From Cristatella mucedo (taxonomy: Eukaryota > Bryozoa > Phylactolaemata > Cristatellidae), in assembly GCA_009760855.2 (NCBI GenBank), contig WPIO01000038.1, forward strand, positions 1,269,001 to 1,333,000: a DNA stretch of 64,000 nt. The letters run 5' to 3'. The notes beneath the pieces are model-generated. The model searched no databases, was not told the origin of the DNA, and saw only the letters and a program-made list of their open reading frames with translations. Of this stretch, positions 1 through 43,049 are shown piece by piece. Positions within the stretch are counted from its first letter, which is position 1. Each line of letters begins with the position of its first letter. The position numbers were made by a program, and so were the translations under genes.

Positions 1-80
1 CGGTGCGGGGCGGCGGTGCGGGGCGGCGCTGCGCCCGCAGCCGACGTAGCGCCGGGCGCGTGCGGTTTTCTTTTACCCAG

Positions 81-7024
<6,944 letters not shown>

Positions 7025-7755
7025 CGTTGACGGCAAAGATGCCCCCAATCGTAAGAGTCGAAGGTAAAGAACAATCTGGATCTGCCTTAGCTACTACCCT
7101 CTACCTTGCCATCCCCATAACCACTTTAGGGCAGCCATGTTCATGCTTGTAACGAACATAACCGGGCTCTGCCTAGTCTCTGCGTGATGAAGATTGAGCC
7201 ACGGCAGCGATAGCTTTTAAATGCTCTCGTTGTTCCATAGGAAGGTGTACGAGACTGCTTTTAACGCCACTCCAAGACACCGGCATAACAAACAAGGACG
7301 GTGTGCAGCTGTCAAAGCAGAAATAGCACAGTTGGTTTCACTCCTACAGGAAGAAATAAAGTATAAACTTATCAGCCCATCGATAGAGATACAGTGCAGA
7401 GCTGCCGAGGCACAAGTCGGGAAGATATGATGTTAACTTTTTTTTACATCAATAAATCAACACATAAAAAACAGCTGTTACTCTTTTCACGGTGACGGCT
7501 CATGCCTGCATGGAAGCCAATCACAGCAATATCTCAGACAAGAATCTACTTCATACTGTGCACAATCATGCTGCCTTTCACCCACACGAGCCAAACTTGC
7601 AAACCGTCTCTTTTCATTGCCGAGTTCATCCAAAACAATAAAGCCAAGACTTTACTATCAACTACCAATGGCCAAGGAGCAATAGAATGAGATAACAGGT
7701 AGGCATCCCAGTAGCTGTTGCAGTCCGGCGACTGCTGCATTGTTTAGGTGACAAC

Positions 7756-24456
<16,701 letters not shown>

Positions 24457-25097
24457 GCTAGAAGAAAAGGCCGTTTCCGAGAAATCTCCAGCTCCGGCCA
24501 CGGCGGCCTCCGACTCCGCCGACGCGGTTGCCGCTGGCTCGCACATCAGCAGATGTCGACGGCGGCGGTAAGCGGCAGATACGAGCGCCGAGAGAGAGAG
24601 AAAGAGCCAGAGGCTCTTTTTTGGAACTCCCGCCACTGCCGCCGCACAGCAACGGATTAAACCAGCACGCTTTAAGCGTATAGGTGAAGAAATTAGTTCA
24701 CGAAGTCTTTGTAGTTCACGAAGTCTTTGTATAAAATATCCTCAGCGAGCCGGGTTATTCTGAGCCGAAGGACGTCTTACGAGAGCCGAGTAGCAGTGTC
24801 GCACGAAACCGGTACGCTAGCTACGTCACCGGATGCAGACGAGGTCTGGGCAGCCGACTGCTATCTGTAGCTGACGTTCCTTCGTCGTTCCTCACTCCGA
24901 GCTGACAACCTTCTCGCTCGCTCAGAATCGTTGGATTGAGTATTGCGGGTGACGGCGAGTAAACGTTAGGCATGAAGCCAGCGACCGTGGATCTTGCTTA
25001 AACCATCGCGGAAGCGATAGCTAAGCCGGTTCAGGCTATGACCCTCGGCTCTTAGGGGTGGGTGGGTAAAGAGCTCGCCTTTTCCACCCAAGTCGCA

Positions 25098-26300
25098 ATA
25101 ATAATAATAATAACAACAATAAAATTATAATAATGCACTTGATAAAGCGCCCTCAGAGAACTCAATCTCTTTCTAGGCGCTTTACATTTGCTGCAAAGGG
25201 TGACGCTATTGAATGGTGAGTAATATCATGCTTGATAAACACCATGAATAACATGGTTAGGGGTGGCATGCACAATGTCAGTAAGCAAGCTTGGTTACTG
25301 GCACCATGCAATGTGTCAGCACGCATAAGCACATGAAGGATGAATAACAGGGACCCACTAAATGCTGTCCTAAATATGTGTGTCTTTAAGTTCTTTTTAA
25401 ATGTGGTCAAGTCAGGGGATGTTCTGATGCAGGTCGGGAGGGAGTTCCAGGCTTTGGGAGCATACGAACTAAATGCATGGTCTCCAAAGGATTTGAGGTT
25501 CGAAAGAGGTATTTTTAGACTGTTGGATTCCGAAAAGCGGTGGTAAGATGCTTGACCTGGTGGGGGAGTAGATCTGGGAGATAGGCTGGAGCCAAAGAAT
25601 GAAGTGGCCTAAAAGTGAGCGACAACACCTTGAAGTCGATCCGTTGCTTAACTGGTAGCCAGTACAGGTCGTAGAGAAGTGGTGTGGTGTGGCAACTGCG
25701 ACGTTCACAACAGACAAGCCTAGCTGCAGAGTTTTGCACCAGCTGTAAGCGCCTTATTGCACATGCCTTTAGGCCAGCAAGCAGTGAGTTACAGAAGTCA
25801 AGACGGGATGTCACAAATGTAGGGACCAGCTTAGACGTGGTATTCTTATCAAAGCAAGCCCAAATTTTAGCAATGTTATGTATCTGAAAGTAGGCCGGCT
25901 TGATTGTGGAGCTGATGTGGTCGTCTAACAAGAGGTCACTTTGGAACATGACACATAGATTTCGAGCTGATTCAGCAGGAAATATGCTGGCAGAGCCAAG
26001 TGGCAGGCTCCAATTTCGCAGCAGGTGACTCTGTATTGGCCAGTGCAAGCTGCTGTGATAGCTCTTGAGGCTCGCCTGTCGCCATGGAGTGATAATAGTT
26101 AATATCCCAGCGAAGGAGCAATGAGGTCGTATAGGAGGCTTATGCAAGCGAATGAAGCGACCAGTAAGTCTTTAGAAAGGATCTTAATAACAATTCGGCG
26201 ATTGGTAAGGAGCCAGTGAAACTTATACTGATGTGCTATGATGTGGCAGCGAAGCCTGTGATTACAAACGAACGAGCTGATGAGTTGTGTACCAGTTGGA
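25098..26300 (-). mobile_element. CR1/L2-like LINE, long 3' copy
   Basis: From the TAA tract (25098-25135) and tail, the minus strand gives a WNSLP-type C-terminal block. A 210-codon open frame (26147-25515) follows, with TSRLDFCNSLLAGL, QNSAARLV and YWLPVKQRIDFKVLSLTF. Similarity continues to about 26300. A frame change lies between the two ORFs. Confidence 0.85.
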
Positions 26301-26309
26301 GACACTGGC

Positions 26310-26540
26310 CGTGAGTACCGAGTATAGGGAATTGCAGTAATCCATTCGCTATGTCACACACACGTGAACTAGATTGGCAGTCCACTTTTACCAACGCAGG
26401 CCCTTAGTTTGGTCGTGTTCTGTGGCTGAAAGTAAGCCGACTGGACAGATGAGGTAATGGTTGCATCGGCTGACGCATACTGCTGAATGTGGCCGCTGAA
26501 TCCAATTACCTTCAGTGTACGGTCTACTCAAGTCTGCTGA
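26310..26540 (-). mobile_element. Degraded LINE fragment
   Basis: The stretch 'cccttagtttggtcgtgttctgtggctgaaagtaagccgactgga' (26401 onward) matches by eye the 'ttagcaatgttatgtatctgaaagtaggccggcttga' region of the neighbouring LINE copy. It lies immediately upstream of that copy, so two copies are in tandem. Confidence 0.5.
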
Positions 26541-28000
26541 CGCTAGAGCCACAGCTTCTTGTGCACCAACCCTCCAGCACCAACACCCTCAACCTCATTT
26601 ATAGCTAGGCTACCGAATCCGCGTTTCATCGGTGAGAGCTCAGGGTCAGCAAAGAGAATACAAACGGCATTGTGGAGAAGAATCCGACCCAAGCTGTCGC
26701 TTTTGACTGACTTCTTAGCAAAATACTTGGGCAGTCGAAAATTATGTGAAGGAAGCACGCTAGAATAAACTCGCGGAGCATTAACAATAGCAATAAACTC
26801 TTGGAGTCGGCCATCTGCTGTTACTCATAACAAACACTGGGGCTGCTGCTTCCGGCGGCTTTACCGTTAGCCAGTCGGCCATTCAATGGATTTAGCAAGC
26901 AAACTTGGATGCTGAATGAAGTTCCATTGATTCGAAAAAATTGAAAGTCATACTTTGTCGAGCTGTTTAATCTCCCCCCCATGGCGGGGAGAGTAATCGC
27001 ATCTAGATCATAACCTAGCACGTCTTATAGCACAGGTGCCACAGCCTACTTGTTAACTAAGGTGTTGCTTAGCATCACTCGGTCGGGTGGAATTCGATTA
27101 AAGTCGTCTTCCCCGACGTTAAATATTGAAATTCGTATTTGAGATAGATTGCAACTCGAGCTTTCGTGCAGGAGCCAAACTCAAATGAGAGTGGCCTTTT
27201 TGGAATAGTTAATGATGCCGTTTGATGGTTGGCTTTCGTGCTAACCACTGTGTTAGCGACCCGGCGATCTGAAGAGACAACATAATCTCGGATGCTGTCG
27301 TCTGACATAAAAACAAGTTGAGATAATTGAGAAGATAGACAACAATCAGGTAACACAACCTACTTTGTCAACCACTTGTTTCCTTAGTTAGACGCATGCT
27401 AGGCGGATTGTTGCAAATCCTCAAATCACAAGGGAAATGAGTCAGGTTAGGTTACTCAAGAAGCTCTGCACGAACACCATATAAATACCACATACAGCGT
27501 ATATACTTGGTCAAGACTAAAACCAAAGGGCTTCTCTAGTAAAGCTAAGCCCTATACACTCAGGATGTCGAATTACGGACCAGATGGGAGTACGAAGACG
27601 GATGGTATTCTAAATAAACCGGCAAACAATCTGCCATCTGAAGCACGGGCAGCACGACTTCGATGCTTGAAAATCAATATACTCCATTACTTTGAACTAT
27701 AAGAAGGCACAATGATGATCGAAAATTGTTTGTTTTTCTTAGTGACTAACGAAAAAAGGCTTCTGCCACCTGATAAGAAAATCCGTTTCTCAATACCAGG
27801 CAGTATGCTCAGGCAAAACGTTGGCTGCTATTGTTCGTGAAATACAACAATGGCGCGTTTCTCGTTCCGGCTATTGAACGGCATTAAACGCACGGATTCA
27901 GTCAACCGGGCTGTCAAACGTGTTCCTTGCAGCACAATAAATAGCTATGCTTGGACAAAAGATTGAGCAAGTCTTTTAAGGATTTTAATGGCTATAGTGT
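26540..28000. other. Unassigned region
   Basis: Minus-strand open frames at 27356-27075 and 27021-26821 are 93 and 66 codons. They show no recognised motif or clear splice context. No repeat was recognised. Confidence 0.4.
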
Positions 28001-28004
28001 ACTC

Positions 28005-28120
28005 GACCACTAACCATTCAATCATGCTTCATTTGTCGCAAATTGTAAGTGCCTAGAATGTGATTGGGATCATTGAGGGAGCTATAGCAAATGTATTACT
28101 ATTATTATCATAACTATTAT
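28005..28120 (+). mobile_element. LINE tail fragment
   Basis: 'aaattgtaagtgcctagaatgtgattggg' and an ATTATT tract match the family 3' end. Confidence 0.65.
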
Positions 28121-28344
28121 TATCCTTAGTGTGTCCTTGGGGCTGTAAGTTGGTTTACACAGCCGATCGTTTAAACGCAGCCAAATAAAGCATTGGAACT
28201 ATACAATTGATTCATGCCATTGAGTACTCCTTTGTAAATAAACAGCGTCGAAGTGTCGCACTTTCATCTGGCAGCTTCAAAGTGTACTGCAGCTCAGGCA
28301 AAATCCGGGAGCAGCAGGAATCACTTCATTTCCATTCAAAGTTG

Positions 28345-28465
28345 CCGTTTTGCCCAGGGCTGATGTGGTCACCATCAACGGTCAAGAATGTGGGCTCAAG
28401 CCCCTCGGCACACGTTAAACCCCTGGATATATATTTAGTTCTCTTAGGGAACTAAACAAATGCTT
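28345..28465 (+). repeat. SINE-1 copy, diverged
   Basis: It carries gtgggctcaagcccc, cacacgttaaaccc and the tail tttagttctcttagggaact, as in the copy at 21289. Confidence 0.6.
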
Positions 28466-28639
28466 TAATTTTTACTTTTTCCATAAAATGTATTACTGGT
28501 GTTGGGTTAGTCTTGAAAAATCATCAGACATGCTTATCACGCACGAAATTTCATTAAAAGTAATTAAAGTGTGGAGCTTAGGTGCCGTTCCCAGAAATCA
28601 GCAAGTGCAATGAGATAAGAAAATGTAACCACGGTAACC

Positions 28640-28800
28640 GTGGTGGCGCACGACGTAAGGCGGTGGCTTTTCACGGCCTCGTTTCCGAGGTTGTGGCTTC
28701 GAATCCTGCGGTGGGCGATCTTTTTTTGCCACTACAAGCGGTGGTGATAGCCATACAGGCTCTCTGATGCTTTAGAGAAGCGGCTACTAAGTCAGCTAGT
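28640..28800 (+). repeat. SINE-2 copy, forward
   Basis: The tRNA-like B-box 'gtggcttcgaatcctg' is followed by 'ttgccactacaagcggtggtgatagcc'. This is the reverse complement of the arrangement at 42905-43045. Confidence 0.65.
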
Positions 28801-30650
28801 ATTTTTTATCACCACGAACGGGCAATGATCCTGCCATCTCTGCTGATCGGGCGAGTAAAATAGCAATCCAAAAAAACAGATGTCTTGCTATAAACTATTG
28901 GACTTCGGCATTATGCTTATAAGGAGCGAACCTTTGGAAGCAGGGCCGAGATAAAGAAAAAGAGCTGACTGACTTCGCAGCAAATTATGCAGGGGAATTT
29001 TGAGCACAAGATCATTAGTTTCCCCCAGAAATGTATGCCAAAAACAAAAACTTGTCAAAACATCCTTATCCCAAGACAGGGCGATTTGCATGCCAACTAA
29101 AGTTTTGTGCACTCTGTTTCAGCCCGAGGAGCTCATTAAGTCAGTAGCCGTAAGCTTCTGCCTCACAGCAGCGCTTGGCATCAGAGTCTTCCGGCCCATG
29201 TGGCTAAAGAAGCTAGGCAAAGGACCTCCAATGTTTTGCCCGTCACAAACGGTTCTTAAGTACACTTATCTGAATGCTTTTGCTGCGGAAGAACGTGATA
29301 AAACAATGGCAACAGATACATTTCAAAACTATCGTAAGATGATGAACTTGGCCTCGAAGACAACGGCATGAACTCGATGGGCGTTATATTCTTAAAGTTA
29401 ATATCCGATGCAGCACAGGCAAGCGACGAGCTCGTTTGCAATAAAGAAAGACGGCTAGTCTTAATGACCTATGTAGGCTTTGAAATTAACGTGAAAAATC
29501 TACATTTATATAGCATGGCCAAAGAGAAGAAAATATAACCTGCGAAAGAATACGGACCATCAATATTTCATCATGGGTAAATGCTTGCAGTGAGTGACAA
29601 GCTTTGTCTGAACCGTTCAGTGCAAATAGTACGTAAAAACGGAGCTTACTTACAGTAGTCCTGGCTTCATGGGCCCAATTTTTTTCATGAGAGCCGATAT
29701 TGAAGAAGTGACACTCTGAAATACACAACCTAATGTTTTTGAAGATTGCCAATACTGGGAAACATGTATTGAATCACTGTGGACGTGACTTTCTAAGCTG
29801 TAGAAATAGAGAAATTCAATTCCTTATTGACTAAATGCAAATAGCTTCTATGTGGATGCAAAAACACGGAGAAAAAAAACAAATTACTTTCTAAATGAAA
29901 CATGGCACTACATCACCTGGACATCTTGCATTAAGTTCAAATATAAAAGCCTTATTAAAACCACCAAAAAGCAAGCAAAACCTTTTAAGGATGAGACAAT
30001 TAGCTAAGGCTCGATCGCATACTCGAGAACGAAAGCCTGATGTATGCGCCCAACAGCAGCGGAAAAATGCAACGACACGGACAAAGAAGCTACTTATCGC
30101 CCACAATGCTCAAGGCTACTAGCACTTTAATAAATCATTTTTTTTACAATGGCAACCTTTAGTTCGTATAAAGGCTCTTGTAATGGTGCTGTTTGCTTCT
30201 CTAAACTCTCCGACTGCCAGACACTCTGTTGGTATAAACAATGGTCTGTGAGCGTACCTTGCTGAAGCGTTGGTTTGCCTGAGGCTTTTCGTGTCTGATA
30301 TGATGCGTACAATTTTTTTGCTATGTCATTAATACTTGACGATCGTTGTTAAGACTCTCAGCTCTCAGCGAGATTACCGTTCAGTCAGCCAAGGCTGAAC
30401 TTTCACAGAGTCGCTATAGTGAATATCGATTTAATGCGTAGGAGCGAGATACAGAACTCTGGAGTTAAAACAATATCCCACTTGTGGCATTTCGCAGTCA
30501 CTGGTATGTACAAGCAGCCCTCGTGTAAGGAAAATTACTAGCATCGTAATCGAGGGACTTATGCTGTCGCCCTGGTGGCTGTGCACTTCACTTTTAAAGT
30601 CCTGTTTGGTTTTAAATTGTATTTAGGTATGGCGCGATAACTCATGTCAC
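28801..30650. other. Unassigned region
   Basis: A 123-codon plus-strand frame (29000-29371) and a lysine/arginine-rich 75-codon frame (29895-30122) are open but match nothing I recognise. There is no clear splice or repeat context. Confidence 0.35.
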
Positions 30651-30654
30651 TGGG

Positions 30655-30895
30655 GCACGTCACAAAGTCCCCTGACCTGACACAATTTAAAAAGAAGCTT
30701 GAAACGCACCTGTTTATCACAGCATTTGGTGGGTCTTCAAGATTCGTCCTTCGTGTGCATGGACCTGCTTACACTGTGCCTACTGCTTGTGGATGTTACC
30801 AATAATCATTTGGAAATGCTTGAAGCATCTGTAAAGTGCCTAGAAAGAGATTGAGTTTTCTAAGGGTGCTAAAAAATGCATTATTATTATATTAT
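30655..30895 (+). mobile_element. LINE 3' fragment
   Basis: It begins in the region encoding the TxFKKxLKTHLF-type terminus (aatttaaaaagaagcttgaaac) and runs to the tail gagattgagttttctaaggg and an ATT tract. Confidence 0.8.
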
Positions 30896-32179
30896 TAGTT
30901 ATATTTATGAATCTAACGTGAAAGTGAAGCTTAATCCTACGTGCAGCGATGCAGCGATTCTTAATGGTGGCAGCAACGAAATTCACCAGAAGGTGAAGGA
31001 GCCTGGAACCTAAATATCTGACCCCGAGCGTGATTTCCCGAGTAGGCCGGACAGCCAGGTACCAGCAGATTGAAGATTGCTCGATCAATAGAACCAGTAA
31101 ACTGGTAGCATTTAATTCTAGCAATGGTGCATTCACTATCTCTCTGCCACTGCAACCGGTTAAATCCTTAAGCACGGTGCTTTGGCTGCCATCCGAGAGT
31201 ATCCCATTTATAGCAAAAGATAGCTTAGCATCTTGGATAACCTTGGTTTTTTACTGTACCGTCAAGGAAATGATCGGCAAGGTTACAGAATGGCGAAAGC
31301 TCTAGTCCTACACGCTTTGTAATGAAGCGAAGCTTCTATTTTTATTCTGGCTGTCGAGAAGAAAGGCAACGTGAACTATCCGAGTACCTCGGAAAAATTA
31401 AGCATACTATATATATATAGATGCTTATTAATAGCATTATTCATATTTACTTTAAAGGCCCACTTGGAAGTCTGAGTATCACTTGACAGGAACCTTTTAA
31501 GGAGGGGCTCGAAATGAACCTCGAGTGAGGGTGACCAAGTCACGAGCTGTGTGACATCATCTAGGCCCCTATGCATTTCCTGTTAGCGGATCATGTAAAA
31601 AAGAGTGTACAGTACCTTCAACATGCGTTGGTTGACTGCCCCAGGTCTCATAGGTGCAGCGCTGTTACTTGTTTCTGCTATTTATGTGAGAAGATAATTA
31701 TATTTTCCGGGACATTTCCAGACTTTAAAATGCAATTGCATGAAAACTATCTGCCGCCAACAGGAAGACCTGATCGCGAGTACTAGTATACAGCCTATTG
31801 CAACTAATTGAAAATGTAATTCTATACGCATAGCAGAGCGGTACCTACCTAGAGCAATCAGGAGTGACACAGAAGAATGCTGGAATACCCAACAGAAATG
31901 CTGCAGTTAGAACCCCGTGCTGCCTCAGATCGGACTCGGTGTGCCGTGTTACAAACTAAGCTAATAGAAGATGACTACATCATGTGATATCAGCCTACTT
32001 CCAGTCAAGTAATGTTGTTGAAACTACTGCTTGCTAGCACAAGAGTAACGCAGCCAAGTCATTCCTTACATTTTTTACAGCCCATCCATTTCTATTAATA
32101 ATATCATTCTTATTATCGATAATAGGTCATACTGTAGCGTATCTCCACGCGGGACGGCTTCTTAGATAAGCCACTGCTT

Positions 32180-32445
32180 GGTTTTTATTGCAGATAAATA
32201 GTTTGAGTCCTTTTAATTCGTCCATCATGTGCTTATGCGTGCTGACACTGTGCATACTGCCATTAACCGTATTTGCATGCTGACCCTGTGCATGTCACAT
32301 GTCACCCTTAACCATGTTATTCTTGTTGTTTCTTGAACGTGCTACCGCTAACCATTCGTGCTTTATCTGAAGCAATTGTAAAGTGCCTTGTAAGAGATTA
32401 AGTTCTCGGAGAGAGCTTTATCAAATTTATTATTATTATTATTAG
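32180..32445 (+). mobile_element. LINE 3' fragment (first of a tandem pair)
   Basis: 'ttcgtccatcatgtgcttatgcgtgctgac' through gtaagagattaagttctcgg to an ATT tract at about 32428-32442. Confidence 0.75.
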
Positions 32446-32650
32446 TAAAACGCACCTGTTTATTACAGAACTTGGTGGGTATTTGTGATTCGTCCTTCGC
32501 GTGCATGTACCTGCTTGCACTATGCCTACTGCTTTCGGACGTTACCACCAAACATTTAGTAATGCCCTTTTATATGCAGCCTCTGTAAAGTGCCTAGAGA
32601 GAGATTCATTTCTCTGATGGTGCTATATAAATGTATTATTATTATTATTG
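32446..32650 (+). mobile_element. LINE 3' fragment (second of a tandem pair)
   Basis: Immediately after the first ATT tract, 'aaacgcacctgtttattacag' restarts the family 3' region. It ends with gagattcatttctctgatgg and another ATT tract. Confidence 0.75.
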
Positions 32651-32717
32651 TGCGCAAACAGGCGCCGAATCGAATTCAGCAGTTGGCTATGCCACTTGCC
32701 AAGGGGCAGAGTACGCT

Positions 32718-32770
32718 TCTCCTCCTCCTCCTTCTCATCCTCCTCCTCTTCCTCCTCCTCCTCCTCCTCC
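32718..32770. repeat. (CTC)n / (CTT)n tract
   Basis: Trinucleotide CTC-rich tract with small interruptions. It accounts for the Ser- and Leu-rich reading frames here. Confidence 0.9.
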
Positions 32771-32972
32771 GAGTGTTCGGCGTTATACTACGGCTCCCAA
32801 ATAAAAATTGCAGGTATGCCACTAAGATGCGAAATTCCGTGTGAAGTAGCTTGCAAGGCTTAGGTTCCCAGAATTATACTTGTAGGTGTGTATACGTGGG
32901 ATAGAGTTACGAACTTCGCTGGAACTTCCACAATATGACATTTAAGCTTAACAACCGGAGGAACTATATATA

Positions 32973-33087
32973 TACCGCTGAGGTGCAGTCCTGGAGAGCA
33001 GAGATTAGTAGCTTGCTAGGTCAGATTTCTGAGCGGATCGGCCGCGTAGCTGGCCTTAGCTGAGTTGTAGCCCGATTGAATAAGGCA
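32973..33087 (+). repeat. 115-bp direct repeat, copy A
   Basis: taccgctgaggtgcagtcct through 'gattgaataaggca'. Copy B at 33811-33925 differs at about two bases. Confidence 0.95.
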
Positions 33088-33810
33088 ACAGGGAGCTCGT
33101 GGCAGGAGTGGCAGCGCCGCGGGCACTAGCGAAGCACGTGACGTGGCTTTTCTGACTGACGGCAAACCTGGAACTGATGATGGCATAGTCGATCTGCTGA
33201 AAGCTAGTGCTGACGCGCAGGATCGGCAGCAGCCGCCGCCTCCACAGGCAGCGCCACGATATGTGTTTCCGCCGTACGTTTTCGCAGATTTTAACACCAG
33301 CAATATCGTGCCGGATTTCTCCTGCGAAGTCTCAGGCAGAGAGCCTCAGGTGGGGCGACTGCCAATAAATTGCGACGCTCACGTTCGCATTTAGAAGGAT
33401 GGGTTCGCAAAGCTCTGAGGAAGCGAGCGAGCGAGCGGCTGTCGCCGGTTTGTCTTTGCTTTGTGCAGAAACGATGCTGGCAAAGGCGTTCGCTACAGGT
33501 TTTCGGCCTGATGCCGCTCGTGGGCGCCTGCAGACTCGCCTGCAGAGGAGAGGCAGCACCGCTGTCGCCTTATACTGAGATCTCTGCGGCGAAGCAACGA
33601 TCGCCGACGGGGACCTTCGACCCAAACCAGGCGTACGTAGCAGCAATATTGTTGCCTTTTGCGTATGGCCTGCAGCCGACTCTCAGGTCGTATGCTTTCG
33701 CCGGCGATCCACGTAACGAAAGGAGTTTGCCGCGATATGAGATAGTGCGGCGTTCACCGTGAGACCGGAAGCAAGCGCAGCTGCAGCGGTGGTGCGGCTG
33801 CTCTTGCATG

Positions 33811-33925
33811 TACCGCTGAGGTGCAGTCCTGGAGAGCAGAGATTAGTAGCTTGCTAGGTCAGATTTCTGAGCGGAACGGCCGCGTAGCTGGCCTTAGCCG
33901 AGTTGTAGCCCGATTGAATAAGGCA
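33811..33925 (+). repeat. 115-bp direct repeat, copy B
   Basis: Second copy, 838 bp downstream of copy A, leading into the zinc-knuckle frame. Confidence 0.95.
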
Positions 33926-34739
33926 TCTAACGGCCTCACCAAGGCTCGGTGTAATTCGCGAAAGCACAACATGATTCCTGAGATGAAGCCTTTTCCAAGG
34001 ACTGGCGATATTGTATGCTATAACTGCCAAATGTCAGGTCATTATTCATATTCGCGAAAGGCTCCCGTATGAGCTGAGGCAGGCTCCAGGTGCAGGAATA
34101 GTGAGGAGCATCGCACGACTGCCTTGGTACAATCATCTGAGGGTGGCGAGAACGAGATTTCTATAGGGCACGAGCAGAAGGATAGAGGCCGATTGCTCTA
34201 TGCTGCGGGCCGAGTTGTTTAGCCACCAGACCTCACAACATTCGAGCACTCGCGTTCATACCGTAGAGGTAGACCAAGTCTTGAGCCAGTGTACGACCGC
34301 GCTGTACTTACTGGCACCGCGAATACAGCTTTATTAGATTCGGGCTCTGACGTTTCTCTTTTTACGCTAAAAGACTGCTAGAACGACAGGTTTACGACCT
34401 GCGGCTACCACCACTGCGATCGCGTCAGGCATAGCTGGGTCGCTGATAGATACTCTTGGTACCGTTGCTGTGTAGATCCGGGTACGGACGGTGGACGCCG
34501 CATGAGCATTTCGTGTCTGCTGCCTGCAAGTCCACTCTCCGCTACTGCTAGGCGCTGACTTAATGGCAGATTTAGGTCCGACTACTTTTGACTTTAGCAA
34601 ACTCACTCTCGTTTCCAGTGGTGCTGATGAGATAAGCGTCGCCCGAGAAGTGATCAAGCGATCAAGAGTATCGAACTCTGCAGAATGATCGAGCAAAACA
34701 TCGAGGACGGAGACTTTACCTAATTCTGCTTTCCTAGGA

Positions 34740-35160
34740 ATTTTGTTAAAACACCCGAATCAATGCTGAATCTGCATAGTGATTAGCTCTAAAAATCAGA
34801 CCGGAGCTTACTTGCCATGTTTTAAGTTTCAATCTAAGAGTGCAGCTAGTCTGCCTTAACTCGTTCTAGCGTCTTTGATAGGAACGGTAGACGGGAGACT
34901 GGGCGCAAAATGCTTAAGCTCTCTTGGTTAAGTATTGGTTTCTTAGCTAGAGAACTAAATGCAACATTTTTGAAAGCTGCAGGTACGTGACCTGACGCTA
35001 AGGACATTCACAATATGTTAGGCATGCGGAACGGCAGCAGATCCGTGAATCCTAGAAGTAGGACAGTGGGATTAGGATCTAAACTAGTGGTATTCTTTGG
35101 GAGATACATTTCCAGATGAACCCACTCGTAGCCGTGTTGAATATGGACATTAATGTGCTT
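34740..35160 (-). pseudogene. CR1/L2-like LINE RT fragment
   Basis: The sequence matches by eye the RT N-terminal region at 20860-21180, for example gaaacggtagaaaggagact versus gaacggtagacgggagact, and 'gacagtgggaatagggtcc' versus 'gacagtgggattaggatct'. Multiple stops. Confidence 0.75.
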
Positions 35161-35232
35161 CGCGGAATTGAGTGAGCTGAGTCCTGTGCGGTTTTCAATT
35201 GAGGGACAAGAGTCCAGAGGGGACATTGCTAC

Positions 35233-41830
<6,598 letters not shown>

Positions 41831-42904
41831 GTGTGTCTTCTGCTGAGTCGCTGCCAAGGGTCCTGGTAATACTTGTTTCGGGACCCTTCTTCAGAAGGAG
41901 TGCGGTATGCTTTTTCACCGTGATTGTTCGCGGAGACAGTTAGATGACGTAGAAAAACTTCAGGGGTCGGTTGCCGCGCTCCCAGCGGCTAGCAGTTGGG
42001 TGCAGAGCACTTCGAGCTATTAGCTTATTAGCTGCCGAAACGCCTCGGTAAGACCCAAAGCAAGTGGGACCCAATTTTTTTTCTATTGGTAGTGCCATAG
42101 ACACCAAACTTGGTTCGAGCTAATGCTGAAGCTCGTTAATGGCTCGGATGCAGAAAATGCCGACCGTGCTCAACTAGCGGTCTGCAGCCGCTACATCGTA
42201 CTAGGCCAAGGCGGCAGTGTTTATGAATGAACAATCAGATAGGAAATAAGACGTTTACTAGAGAGAAGAAATGCCGAGCTTTAAATAGTTTTGCTCCATT
42301 TAGGTCTGCCAGGGTTAAAAACGCCTACCGCTGGCTAGACAGCTGTTCATCCCGCGGCGCCGGGTGAATTCTTCCACGGACCCGCTTATAGTGCGTCAGG
42401 TAGAGAGTGTTAACCAGAAATAAATACCTATCGTGGCATTTTTGCACATCCTTCCGATTCGCAACTGCTTGCGCTATTTTTCCATGATTGTAAGTTTGCG
42501 AATTTACCCGAATGTCTGGACATTGTTGGTGTTCTGGCGCCCGCGAAACCGTTGGCCACTGAAGTGCCGTCGGGATACCGAGACCGGCCAAATTTACCGC
42601 CTAAAAATTGGCGGGTTAAAATGCACGAGGCTTAATAAAATCCTCGACCTACCTGAAGCTCTCCGATGAAAGGACTGCTCACTTTCCGCATTTCTTTTCT
42701 AGAGTGGTTCTGGCATGGCATCGTCGATGCCCATTTTAAAGGCTCACGGGAGTAGTAGCGGCGGCAGCAGCAGCAGAGAACTGAGAGAGGCAATTCGTCT
42801 CTATTATTCGTGTTTCCCTTTGGCTATGCGATTCGCTAATATATCTTTGTTACCGTACCCAACAAGAAAAGAAAGAAAGGATCAACTGATTCGACAGCCT
42901 TAGT

Positions 42905-43045
42905 TGTTCAGCGGCAGAAGAGCCTCGGCGGCTATCGCCACCGCTTGCAGTTGGCAATAAAGGATCTCCCAATACAGGAATCGAACCCTCGACCTGGTTT
43001 GGAAAGAGCGACGACCTTACCTCCTGGCCTAAGATCCAGGGGCGA
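42905..43045 (-). repeat. SINE-2 copy
   Basis: gcggcagaagagcctcggcg, ttgcagttggcaataaagga, the 'gaatcgaaccctcgacct' B-box block and 'ggcctaagatccagg'. Best preserved reverse-orientation copy. Confidence 0.7.
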
Positions 43046-43049
43046 CTTT

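Larger units (their letters stand above)
32973..34700 (+). pseudogene. LTR-retrotransposon gag/protease relic
   Basis: In order: a gag-like stretch (about 33120-33395) with a Pro/Gln-rich patch, a region ending in a degraded CCHC zinc knuckle (CYNCQMSGHY, later Cys lost, about 34015-34070), and an aspartic protease block LLDSGSDVSLF (about 34332-34365). A later block LLLGADLMADLG (about 34536-34575) fits the downstream strand of retroviral-type proteases. The frames are interrupted by stops. A 115-bp segment is duplicated in it. No reverse transcriptase or LTR was found. The class (Ty3-like versus other) is undecided. Confidence 0.65.
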
